DNA of 64,000 bases from contig NC_044302.2 of the NCBI RefSeq assembly GCF_004027225.2, forward strand, positions 76,199,253 to 76,263,252, read 5' to 3'. The stretch comes from Strigops habroptila (taxonomy: Eukaryota > Chordata > Aves > Psittaciformes > Psittacidae). Below are positions 37,363 to 49,246 of this stretch, in pieces. Every line of letters begins with the position of its first letter. The first letter of the stretch is position 1. Under the pieces are notes generated by a model. The model saw nothing but the letters and a program-made list of their open reading frames with translations. It was not told where the DNA came from and ran no database searches. The position numbers and the translations under genes were made by a program.

Positions 37363-37660
37363 AGAAGTATTAAGGCTTGTGGGACTCTCTGCTATGTAGA
37401 TATAGTCTGTCTTTCCCTCGGTTTCCCTCAGCATGCCACATCACCACTAGCTGCAGTATACCATAGTCAAAATGAAGATACTTAAAATAGCTAGTTTCTG
37501 TTGCAGACTAGTATACCAGGATGATGCTCTGAACAAACCTCAGACATGCTTGATGTTATCCTACAGCGTGGGCCACGATGAAGGTAGATTGCCTTCCGTT
37601 CAAAGCTAACAAGTTTAAAACTTGCAAGAAGGTTTCTGCACAACACTACTGCAATGCAAA

Positions 37661-38045
37661 AGAATAATGGAATAATGTACATTTGAAGGGACTCCTTGAA
37701 GTCGTTTCATCCAGTCCCCTTCCCAAAGCAGGGCAAACTCTTAAATTAGATTGCTCAGGGCCTTGCCCTGTCAAAGGCTGAATATCTTCAAAACTCCAAA
37801 CCTCCAACCATTCCTGTGCTTCACTGGCCTCATCATGAAGAATTTCTTCCTTATTATTAGGTGTTGGTAAGGAGAGCAAAATTGGACATGCTAAACTAGA
37901 CGTAGTTTCACAAGCAGAGGGGAATAATTACTGCAGGTAAATCGCTTGTTAATGCATGCCAGGATGTGGTTATCCTTCATTACTACAGGGTACCCAATGG
38001 TGCATAGCAGCATAAGTTAAAATGTCATCCATTTGCCATAATACT
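37661..38045 (-). mobile_element. Old CR1 fragment
   Basis: Read on the + strand it follows the antisense CR1 order. A decayed 'agaataatggaataat' end is followed by a 'catccagtccccttcccaaag' block, 'ttgctcagggcc' and 'aagaatttcttcctta'. Later parts resemble the 'tggtctcacaagagcagagtagagggg' and 'gatgcagcccaggat' regions (here 'tttcacaagcagagggga' and 'aatgcatgccaggatg'). It is heavily diverged, with internal deletions. Confidence 0.75.
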
Positions 38046-41000
38046 GCAATTGATACAGAGGCCCTGATTTTTGTTGTAGAAAACATTTCCCATTATCTCT
38101 TAGAAAGATGTTACATGTGCAACTTTTGAAATGCAATAACCCATTAAAAATATTTTGGGATGACTGCCTGTAAACAGCATGAAGATAAGTGTCCCACTGA
38201 GCTATTAGGTATTATATAGGGGCCTAAGTCTCAGTTAAGATGACATCAACAGGTGTCTTCATCTCATTTGTGAGAGGAAGGATGCCACAGATTATTACAG
38301 ATCTGCATTCATACATATATTGACCAATTTAGATCCCAGTACAACCCACTATAATTCAAACAAGGTGAATGGAATTGCAGTCAGTGGGAATTTGGCTCAG
38401 GATCTGTCAGTCTGGAGGTTTCATCAGAGAAAAAAGGCCATATATTTCATCAATCTTTTTTCTCTGATAATTATTTTCTCTTTGATTTTAAATAGTCTTA
38501 ACTACACTGATAAATAAATAAGCGTCTGACCAGAAAGTGTGTGTCCTTCTAAGATTCCATGTATCCAGAGATATCTTAAACTTGTATTTGAATAGAACCT
38601 ACATGGTTAGCCTTGCCAGATATTGTTATGATAATTAGCAGGGAAAAATTCAGATAGATATGTTTGTCAGTACCATAAGTAAAAAAAAATCCCATGTCTT
38701 ATTTATGGTGTATACCTACCTTATAAAACCTTACAAAGGTTATAAAGGCTTTAGTTTTAAGAAGAAAAAGCTGTATTTTCTATATGTACCTTTTGTAGTT
38801 TTTTTATTGCACTTCAAAGGACTAAAGTTGAAAATGACCAAAGGAAAAATTACTTTTATAGGAATTAAAAGCCTTTTCCCATATATTTTATGCATTGCAC
38901 ATTCTTTCATATGTAGCTGCTCTGACAGTTTTCCCCCATGTATCTTGTGACTTAGAAAGGTTGTGCACTCTCATGGGTCTGAAGTAAAAACAGGAGAGAG
39001 GAGAGCATGGAAAACCAAAGCTACATCTATTGTAATAGTAATGTTACAAAAACTGATAGGAAAATCATTGGAATATCTGAAGTGTTGCTCTTATCAGTTG
39101 CATAATTAGACTAATTATGTTTTAAATTCAGAATAAAGCTTTTCCGTATAATAACCTCTATGTGGAGGGAGTAGTTGGAAGAGTAAATGTTTTGTAGTAT
39201 TTCAGTTTTTAAATACCCATTGGTATACATAATGTAAATGAGGAATGTTATTTGATTTTGTGAATGGAAATACATACATATTGTGTAAAGAAAAATATAA
39301 AGCCAGATCACACTCTGACTTTAAAAAACATGCATCTCCTGAAAGTGTGCAACATTCCTATTTCTAAAGGAGTTCAGGTCACTACATTTGCTTATTGAGG
39401 GCATAATCCCTGCGGGCCACAACATGTGTACACTTAAAGTGCATTCTTTGGTATTCTAAACTATCAAATATGTCCACAAGTTTAATATATTTCTCAGGTC
39501 TTCCCAAGTTGTGTAGGCCAAGTCTGATGCAGCAAAAATTCAGCCCACTTATTGGGAAAACTGGAAAAGCCTTATATGTTATTCTTTGATAATTTCTTTG
39601 GTCTATTTAGTTGAAATACTAATTCTTTTCCAGTCCTTTTCTTGCCTTCAAATGAAGTCCTGGAAGGAAAATAGAAAAAACTTGGAAATGGAGAAGTGAG
39701 TATGCTTTTCCTAGAAAACACAAAAAAGTGGTATAAATGTTAGACACCATATCGGAACATCTAACATCTGTTTGCTAAAATAAATTACATTCTGTTTAAT
39801 TTTTGCTTCTTCAAATAAAATTCCATGCTCAGTTCACGTTTGAACTTGGAAGAGTCCAAGCGCAAATTAATTGCAAAGCTCTTAAAAGTTCTGCTTAGTA
39901 TGTGGTGCTAAGGATCTGAGCCACTCTTTAAACTTTTAATATCTAAACAGATGTTTAGACCCATATTTATAATCATAAATATCATGGCCTCACTTTCAGA
40001 GACCCTGGAAATACTCTCACTAGAAGACGTACTCCAGTTGAAAGCAGGAGATACCTGTAATGAAAAACCCAAGTAAGGTATCAGGCCTTGTATCTTGAAC
40101 AACCAAACAATAGAAAACTCACAGACTTTAAAAGATAATGCCATCTGGGTGGTTCTGTGTATTTGCTCAGAAAAACTGCAAGGCAGGAAAAAAACCCAAA
40201 CTGTTATCCAATTGTCCAAACACATTTTAGTAAATGGATGTTTAGAAAATGGGTGTTAATTGGCTAAAATGAATTCTTGTCAAAGACCATTATTTATTAG
40301 GTCCTATATGGAACAGAAGAGACTTGCTCCTACCTGAAGAACCTTAACAGCTAAATTTAAAATGAACAAAACATAAACATCTAACATGATACTTGCTGGA
40401 GTTACAGCCTGGCTCTCCACTGTCTGTTCGTGCCCATGTCTGTCCACGGAGACAGTAGCCATCCAAGATGTGGCACTACTCATTAGTAATCTAGAAGCAA
40501 TCCTAATGTTTTGCTACTGGACACCTTACCTCCTCAAAGCAGTTTTGTCCTGAGTGCTGCTTGTTTTGAACTAGCTTCCTTTGTAGAAATAAAGACACCT
40601 GGAAATTCTCTTTCAGTTCGCATTTGTTCAATGGTTAAAACAATGAGCCTTTTTTTTCTGCTGTAAAACAGCATTACAGTTTTGATTACACACCTAGATC
40701 AACCAATAAAACTAAGTAATTAAAAAGAAAATACGGAGAATTTCTCTGAGACATCTTTTGACTGAAATGACTAAGCAACAACTCAAGAGTAACCCATTCA
40801 GGATGCTTTTCTTTAGTGTATCAAAGCCATTCTTTGACTTATCAATCACTTCAGAGAAGATTAGTGTACTTGGATTTGTGAAAATCCACGAAATGTTTCT
40901 CAAGTTCCTGTCTGGAGTTGAAATTCATAAAACCTTTGAGTAATGCTTATTTCTCATATCTGGCTCATCTTCTTGCCTAAGAAGATGACTGAATTGCCTC

Positions 41001-41799
41001 CTGATTGATGTTCACTTTCCCACATAGCATTCTATGACTTCATAATAATAACTTAAAAATATTAAGAATCACCTTCCTTCTCAGTTTTAAAGTTTCAGTT
41101 TCGCTCCAGCTACAGTTTCATGGCAGAAAACTGTCAAAAGTCACAGAATTATAATTATTTTCTGGGTTTTTTCTTTTTCTCGCCACCCCACTCCTCCCTC
41201 TCCTCCCCGCAGTATTTAGTGAATGCTTATCATTCATGTGGTCTTGGAGCGTAATTTAGGAGATTCCTTGGTATGACCAGCTGTACAAAATTATTAAGTA
41301 GATCAGCACTCTGCTGCCATTACACTTAAATCATTTGGTAAATGAGAAAACTGCTTCTCTCTGTGAAATTAGGTATCTCTGAAAATAACAAATTTCACTG
41401 TAGAAAATGTACAAAATAAATACGGTGACTCCTTGCCCCATAGTCCAAAGGAAGAAAACCTATTTTCCAGTATTTGGGAAACTATTGGAAACCAGCTTAT
41501 TTCAATCTGCTGGTGGTGTGACTGCTCTCTAAAGTAAATATTGCTCATAGAAGTTACTAAAGAGTTATTGTGTATATTTGCTGAAATATGAATCACTCAG
41601 AGGTATGATCTGAAACATGTGTAACATCCCAATTGGTGTTTTAAGGAATGTATGTTATTCTGGTAGGGATAGGATGAAAATGTTTGCTAAATGTTGTAAG
41701 CTTCCCTAGTGCTTGATCCATGGACAGTCTTTCAGAATAGAACAACCGCATTCTCCACTGAGTGAAGAAAGACACAGATAGCCTGGTAGTCTAGCATAA

Positions 41800-42085
41800 G
41801 CATGCATAAGGAGGGGCTGTGGGTTTCCTCAGCTGGGAAGAGAAGACCAAAGGAAAATGGGGAGGATCTAATTGCTGCCTTCTCTAATCTAATGACTGAT
41901 TATAAAGAAGATGGAGTCAGGAAATGGAATGGAAATTTGAACAACATAGAGGGAAGAAATTCTTCAGTGTGGGGGTGGTGAAGTACTGCAGTAGGTACAC
42001 AGGACCACTGTGGTATCTCTGTCCTTGGAGATGCTCAAAACTTCCCTGGACATAGCTCTGATCTAATTGCGAGGCTAGCCTGGCT
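41800..42085 (+). mobile_element. Old CR1 3' fragment
   Basis: The + strand shows the sense order of the CR1 C-terminal and 3'UTR region: 'ggaggatctaattgctgcc' (the LRGDLIAA region in intact copies), then 'gggaagaaattcttc', 'gtggtgaagtactgcag' and 'tccttggagatgctcaaaac' (the AVFKARL region). It has many changes and no 3' ATTCTATG units. Confidence 0.75.
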
Positions 42086-43849
42086 TTAAGAAAAGATACA
42101 CTCATCCAAATTTCTGTGAAATTCTGGATTAAATTAAAAACTCTCTTTCCTTAATGGGAATGTCCCTTGCTTTAGGGGTGCAAGCACTTAACATGGCATC
42201 AGCTACACAATCTGCAAAACTATTTTCAATGTTGGCTGATACACATACATTCAGGGAAATAAGCACTTAATCAATGTGACATATATCCTCAGGCCACCAC
42301 AATGTGATCCTTTTTAAAAACTAATTGTAAGCTATAATCAAAAACTAATTGGCTGATGAAGCAAGAATTCCTTTTCTAAAATTGTTTTGGTTATTAAATT
42401 TAAACATGACGTCTGATTTTTTATCTTTTTTTGGTAGAAAAGGAAAATTGCTTTTACAGCTTGGCTGCTGTGTTTTACTGGGACTTTGTTGTTTATTTTG
42501 CCTGCTTTGGACCTATGTCTACACACACGAGTGAATTGTTTCTTCTTGTACTTTCTTCATAAGCAGGATTTTTTTTTTTCATATTTAAGCAACTACTACT
42601 AATTTTCCCCATGTTTATATTCCAGTTTCTTTTCATTAAAGCCCTTTTAAGGTTACTTAAGAAAGGAGAGGATTTCATACATTCATTCTCTGCAACTGGC
42701 AGCGGTAAATGTCCTCCCATTAGAACTGTGAGGTTAACATTTTTAAGCGTGCTAAGACTAAGATTCAACCAACTTAAGACTTTTGAAACCACCCCCTCCA
42801 AAAAATGTCCAATTGCTTCTATTCGCAGCTTTATATATGACAGAATAAATCCTGCTTTGATAATATGTATAATATGTTATTTGAGTAGCAGCACAGGAAA
42901 TCAAACCCATGGCCCCCAAGAATAGCAGTGTTGCAAAGGTCCTGTTCTTTCAGTCTTCTGCATTTTCAAGGGTTTCTTTCAGTGACATTTTTCTCATGAT
43001 GTAATAATTAAGAATTGCTGAAAATTCACAATCCTAGTCAATGTTAAAAGTTGTCCAGAATTTAGCATTGTTTCTTATGTGGTTTTAGCATGTACTCCTA
43101 GTAAACTGCTGAAGATAATCAGTCTGGATAAGGTGGTGCATGTTCATTCCAAATCCCACTGGTTTCACTGTGAGCATTTTAATTAATTCTAATCCAGTCC
43201 CAAATGTTCATCCTTAATGTCCCTTTGAAACAGCCTCTTCAGTCTTGAAGATTGCGTAGCTGCTTCATGTGGCAGAAAAGAAAATGGAGATCACACAGAG
43301 ATAAGAGGCTTGATGCTAAAACTGGCAGTTAGCAGCTGAAATGCAGTGTTCCCCACACCTCACCAGAAAGGAGAACTAAGCTAATATCTGATTGTAGACT
43401 TGACTTGCTACATATGCCAAAAGTGAGCTTTCTACTAGCCATTCTGGTCATAGCTATAATCAGTGATTGCAAATGAAAAATACTGCCACTTTTCCCAATA
43501 TGTGTCTTTCTGTGGCTGTTACAGGTGATCCTCCAGATTATAGTTTTGATCACAACAGGTGTCATAGTTTTGGGTATACCATTCTGTATGCATAAAGCAG
43601 TTTCCAGCCTTCTGGAGTTTAGAGATGCCTTCAGATTTTCCTGTAGAGGTAAGGAGCCATGTATAGAAAATTTCACCCTGCTGGCAGTAGTCTCATTTCT
43701 GGTTTTAGTGAGCTTTCACAGTTCTAAGGATAGATTGCACATACCCTCAGTCTCTGTGAGAATGCGGAGTGCCCAACAGACCTTGTTTGTCCTGATGAGT
43801 CTCAGCTGGACCCCTCACAACATCTGCCTTCTGGTCCAGGAGCTCTAAA

Positions 43850-44215
43850 CTCAGGCTTCAGCCTGGAGTTGAGGGGGATTATAGTGTAGGCAGGGTGGGA
43901 CCTTTGCTGGTGGAGTATGGGCCCCAGACAGTGTGTACAGAGATGGTGGGAGCAGCAACAGTTTTTTAGCGGCAGTCTGGAGCTCATTGGACAAGGTGAG
44001 GCAGTGCTATGTCCAAGATTAGTCAAGGAAATCCAGTCTGAGATTCAGAAACAGCAAGGGATAGGAGACAGGTACTTTATGGTGTAGCTCAGGCAGAGTT
44101 GAGGTGCCTAGGTCTGAGCTTAAAGGGAGCTTGTGTCTGTGGCAGAAGATGTGAGTTCCTGGGGAGGGTCCCAGGTGAGGCTGGGCAGGATGATTAAGTC
44201 CTATTGAAGCACCTG
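43850..44215. other. GC-richer block in intron 1, unclassified
   Basis: About 350 bases are clearly richer in G than the surroundings. Read on the - strand the block has CTTGAC, GACCT and CCTGGGAC words somewhat like the block at 22.0-22.3 kb. It may be an old LTR-type repeat. I found no clear ends, duplication or coding potential. Confidence 0.3.
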
Positions 44216-47212
44216 AGCCCCCAACAGTCTATTAAAACTCTCCAAGAGGAAAAGGAAAAACAATTTCAAGACAGGGAACCGCAGGAAGATGGTCAATTTC
44301 AGTGTTGGGTGTCAGGCATTTTAAGAACCAGACTAAGAATTAGGCTGAGAGTAAGTAGGAAAACTGAGGATCTTAGTGAATTGGAGAATTGTCTGTGTCC
44401 ATAAAGCACACACTGGAAAAAAGGCTGTGTTGTCATTCTGCTTTAAAATAAAATATAAATGGTTTCATATGGCAGAATTTATTTCTGAAATCTTTTGCCT
44501 CACCACACCTTTTCCCTGTGCAGCATCAAACACAGGGAGCAGAATGTTTTTTTCAGACTGGCGAGTGGGCAGTTTTCAAAATAAGCTGCAGGAAGCTTAC
44601 TGAAATAAATAAAAACAATGTTCATCAGCTCTTCTTAATTTTGCTGCCTATTTTGTTTTAAGTAACAAAGCACTGTATTTGTTCAGTTGTGCTATCCACC
44701 CCTACATATTCTACCCAAGGGAAGAAAACCACACTGAAGTAGTATTTAGATTGCATAATGCACTCTGAGATACGGATAAATCCCATTTTGTCGGAGGACA
44801 GAGGCAGAATCTGAAAAGCTAGGGACCGATGCATTTTCAGTACAGATTCTGTTCATCAGTCCATTATTTTAGTCTGTTTCCACGCTCTCTTCTTACCTAT
44901 GTTATCAAATCTACAAAATAAAGGCTTATGAAGTTTAGTGAACCAAATAGGGATATAAAATATAAACTGCTAAAATATTAAATTTGTGATTTAATGGAAG
45001 CCATGCACCTGCAGCCACTTGAACTTCTTTGCTTTAGGGCTGAAGTTGGTAAAAGCTGCATGTCGTAAGGCACATGTGCACTGTGTAACTTGTAATAGTA
45101 GTGCGATTCAGGTTAACGAACTGAAGAGACCCCATTAAATGCGTGATCAGCAAATGACACAGTTTGAATATGGCTGAAACCTGAGTTTATGGGGATCTTA
45201 AAAAGTCTTTGTTTTCCAGTGTAGAATAAAATTATGTAAACAATTTGTACAATTATAAGCCAGTTCAGCCTTAAAAAAAAGGCAGTTCAGTTTTTAGCAG
45301 TGGCATTTATATCTGGGGAGGTAAGAGCACTCGTGGTTTCCTTTCTTACCCAGTTAAGGCCTGGGAGACAATGAGTCAGGCTTGAATTATGAAAAAAGTA
45401 ATTTACACCTGAAATTATTAAATAAATAGGGAGAGGTAAGACTTTCTGAGTGTGCAGAATCACTTTTTTCCTTTTTAATGCAGCAGAACTAGTGCTCTAT
45501 TTGGATATCGTGTTCCATAATCTTTAATAGCCAAGGTACGTCTGAAGCAGAAAGATATGTTACTGTGATCACAGGCTTCCAATGAAAACACTGTATCTGG
45601 CATGGTGCAGAAAACAGTCCTAGGAAAACCCTAAAGGAACAGGATGAAATAGAAAGGATTAGTGTACGCCATGTGGAATATACACAGTACAAATCTTTTT
45701 TAGCCAAATAATTTAGAAGGTACCCTGTTCTTTAAGAATAACAGAGAAAAGATACAGTGGATGTAAAACCAAATCACTTTTTTTGCAGGAAGGAACCTAG
45801 CAGTCTTAGTTGTACAAAAATGTTTGAAAAGAATTTAGGTTTGCAGGCTATTTTTAAAATAATCTGCTCATTAGCCCCCTTCCTCTTTTGTATGAGATGC
45901 CAAACGTTTTAAGACAGACCATCAACTTTTAATTATTTCAGGGTGAAAAATAAAGTAAAACTAAATAAAGCTTTTAAATTTAGTTCCTACATCAGTATGC
46001 AGGAAAATTTTTTTACTATGTATAAATCGATTTTGAAACCGCTAAAACTACCTTTTGCCAAGGTACCTGTTATCTGCATATTATCAGACTGTTTTTATTA
46101 CAGCTCTCTATGAATGTTCTTGTCATTCTTGGTTATAGCTGAGTTCCATATTGATGAATTTCCATGTCACAATGACTCTGAAAGTCATTGTTACTTCTTA
46201 TGTACAAGTACACTTCTTATCAACTCTGTTATTGCCTTATTCTGTGTAATGATCTGTACTTGATGTGTACAGCTCTTACTTCTGTAGTTAGGCAGTTTTC
46301 TATTTTGAGTTTGGTATTTTTTGAGTTGTTTTCTCTCAGAGGTAACACGTCTATGGAAAAACACAAGGAAGAAATGATCTATAATTCAAAGAGCAAGATG
46401 CTGAAGTTCCCAAATAATTTTAAGACCTATTTTAATACCTGTCCATGTCAAGTTGAACAAATGACCTAACTTTTCTGTGCTTTTATTGCCACTATTTCAA
46501 AGCAGGAAAGAGAAAATTATTGAATAACCTGCTTGAGTAGTTTAGCTAAGGTACTAATCTAAAAGCAAATTCTTGTGCTTTTTTTGACATTGATAGTCTA
46601 AAGCATTTGTTCTATATTTCCTGTATATCTTAATTCACTTGTAACAAGAAAAATAAAGCCTATATGACATCTAATTTTGCTTGCCAAAACAGAGGAAAAA
46701 AAACCCCAGGAGGCACATTCACCAAAGTGACTTTCTTTTTTTTTACCCCCCCAAAATCACTAGAGATCAGATCTTTTGAACTAGAGCACAATCGTAAAAA
46801 TGTTGACATTTTTATGCCGTATGACAGGGATGTGACAAATACCTGATCCGTATTTAATTACTGTTCAGAGCCGACATCTTTGCCAAGTGCTTCTCCTAGG
46901 TCAAATTTGTATGAGAACAGAAGGCTGATTTCCTTTTCTTTTATGGGCAACGGTTGTTTAGCCAGTTTTAGCCAGCCATTTAGGGTTTGTGACTTTTGGG
47001 TGTGTGTATGCCCCCTGTCCTCCAGAGTGCACTGAACCGTCCCTTACTTTCTAGTTTTCTAGACTGGATTCTGAAGCTTTTCAGTTTTCTGTGAAAGATA
47101 CATTTGTACACTGTACACATTTGTACACGCAGCACTTGACACGTGATTTTAATTTATAAAAATGAGCTCTTCATTTAATACAGGACAATTGATTTAAAAA
47201 AAAGAACGTGCT

Positions 47213-47840
47213 AGAATGACAGAATAATTTCGGTGGGACTCTGGAGGTCATCTAATTTCAAACCTGGACTTTAGGTAGCTCAGTCTTGTCCAGTTGAGTT
47301 TTGAATATACTTCCAAGGCTGTGGATCCCTGAGCTCCTCTGTGCAGCCATTCCAGCCTCACTGTGAAGAGTTTCCTGTTAGGACTGACCGGAATTTCCCT
47401 TGCTGCAGCTTGCAGCTGTTTCCCCTTTTCTTTGTGTTCTTTACCTCTGAAAAGAGCCTGTCCCCATTGTCTTTATAATCTCTCATTAGAGAATGGAGAC
47501 AGCGATTAGATTCCTCCTTAAGCTTTCTTCTCCAGAGGCTGAGCAAACTGGCTCCTCATTGTGTGTCAGGCATTCCAGACCTGTAACCACCCCGGTGATC
47601 CTCTCCCTCTCCAGTTTGTCATTGTCTTTTTTGGATTATGATGGTGGTGACATGCATGAAATAGGACAGGGTAGGCCAGCTGAGGCTGCACAGGTAGAGG
47701 GGAAAAACTCCCTACAGCCAGCGGGCAGCACTCCTGCTAATGCAACCCGGTACGCAACTCTTCTATCATGGCTGAAAAGGGGCTCTGCAGGTTTGTGTTC
47801 AGCCTCTTATTCACCTAGACCCTCTAGGTCCATTTCTGCA
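47213..47840 (-). mobile_element. Old CR1 copy, 5'-truncated
   Basis: It begins with 'agaatgacagaataattt', a decayed version of the antisense CR1 3' repeat. It then has 'tctggaggtcatctaatt', 'gtgaagagtttcctgtta' and 'ccttaagctttcttctccagaggctgagcaaactggc' (in intact copies, antisense of the FSLEKRRL region). Further right, 'aggtagaggggaaaaactcc' and 'attcacctagaccctctaggtcc' match the antisense of the later ORF2 blocks. About 630 bases long, old, with frameshifts. Confidence 0.82.
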
Positions 47841-48070
47841 CACATAATGCAGTGACTAAAATCTAACCTATGTCAGTATTGATTTAATTCAGGGAATACA
47901 TTCTCCATCTTAAATTTGCATTTTGGTGTAACCAGCCTAATGAGAGGCAATAATAAGCCTCTATTAAAATAGTTATCAGAGAATGCTTTGCTTGTTCATT
48001 TCCTTCATTGCTTTCTAGCACTAGTGGGATAACAAACTCCAAACAAACCATTCTATGCCACTCCATATGG

Positions 48071-49246
48071 TGTGGTGGGTTTACCCTGGCTAGACACTAG
48101 TTGCCGACCAAAGCTTCTCTGTCACTCCAGCTGGACAGGGGAAAAAAGGCTATCTGTAATGAAAGGTTCTTGGGTCGAGATAAGGACAGGGAGATCACTC
48201 ACCAATTACTGTAACAGGCAAAATAGACTCGACTTGGGGAAATCTGTTTGATTTAGCACTCAAATCAGAATGGGGTAATAAGAAATAAAAACTAAATTTT
48301 AAACCCCCTTCCTGGCACCCCTCTCTTCTTCCTGGACTGAAGTTCATTCACAGATTCTCTACCTCCTCCCCTCCAGTGGTGTAGGGGGATGTGAAATGGG
48401 AGTTGCAGTCAGTTCATCACATGTTGTCTCTGCCACTTCTTCCTCCTCAGGGGGAAGACTCCTTACACTCTTCCCCTGCTCCAGTGTGGGGTCCCTCCCA
48501 CAGGAGACAGTCCTGCATGAACTTCTCCAATGAGAGTCCTTCCCATGGGCTGCAGTTCTTCATAAACTGCTCCAGCATGGGTCCCTTCCATGGGGTGCCG
48601 TCCTTCAGGAACAGACTGCTCCAGCATGGGTCCCTTCCATGCGGTCAGTCCTTCAGGATCAAACTGCTGCAGCGCGGGTTCCTTCCATGGGGTTCAGTCC
48701 TTCAGGAACAGGCTGCTCCAGCGTGGGTCCCCTGTGAGGTCACAAGTCCTGCAGCAAACCTGCTCCAGCGCAGGCTTTCCGCAGGGTCACATCCTCCTTT
48801 GGGCATCCTCCTGCTCCAGTGTAGTGCCCTCCACGGGCTGTAGGTGGAGATCTGCTCCACCATGGACCTGCATGCGCTACAGGGGCACAGCGTGCCTCAC
48901 CATGGTCTGCACCGTGGGCTGCAGGGGAATCTCTGCTCTGGCCCCTGCAGCATCTCCTTCCCTCCTGCACTGGCCTTGGTATCTGCAGGGTTGCTGCTCT
49001 CACATATTCTCCCTTCTCTCTCTGGCTGCAATTGTTCCACAGCAGGCTTTTTTTTCTGTTCCTGAGTGTGTTGTCCCACAGATGCTACCACTGCTGATGA
49101 TGCTCTCGGCCTTGGCCAGTGGTGGGTCTTGTCTTGGAGCCCTCTGGCACTGGTTTAGTTGGACATGGAGGAAGCTTCCAGAAGCTTCTTACAGAAACCA
49201 CCTCTGTAACCCCTCCCCAGATACCAAACCTTGCCACGCAAACCCA
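48071..49246 (-). mobile_element. Solo LTR of an endogenous retrovirus
   Basis: On the - strand the segment begins TGGGTTTGCGTGG and ends CCCACCACA, giving the TG...CA ends of a retroviral LTR. Its length is 1176 bases. It is flanked by ATATGG (48065-48070) and ATATAG (49247-49252), a 6-base target duplication with one mismatch, which would fit an ERVK-like or similar element. No gag, pol or env sequence lies on either side, so it is a solo LTR left by recombination. The sequence matches my memory of a common neoavian LTR family, but I cannot give its database name. It lies antisense to SV2C transcription. Confidence 0.85.
48476..48895 (-). repeat. Nine-unit ~47-bp tandem array inside the LTR
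   Basis: Units begin with CTGCTCCAG or close variants at 48476, 48522, 48567, 48616, 48664, 48713, 48760, 48811 and 48852, a spacing of 41-51 bases. Each continues with a GTGGGTCCCTTCCATGGGG-like part and a GTCCTTCAGG-like part. The units differ by about 10-30% from one another, so the array is part of the LTR family rather than a new expansion. Confidence 0.85.

Noticed and set aside
48476-48895. Regularly spaced repeats that at first look like a CRISPR array
   Set aside because: Units are diverged end to end, with no identical repeats separated by unique spacers, and they lie in a vertebrate LTR.
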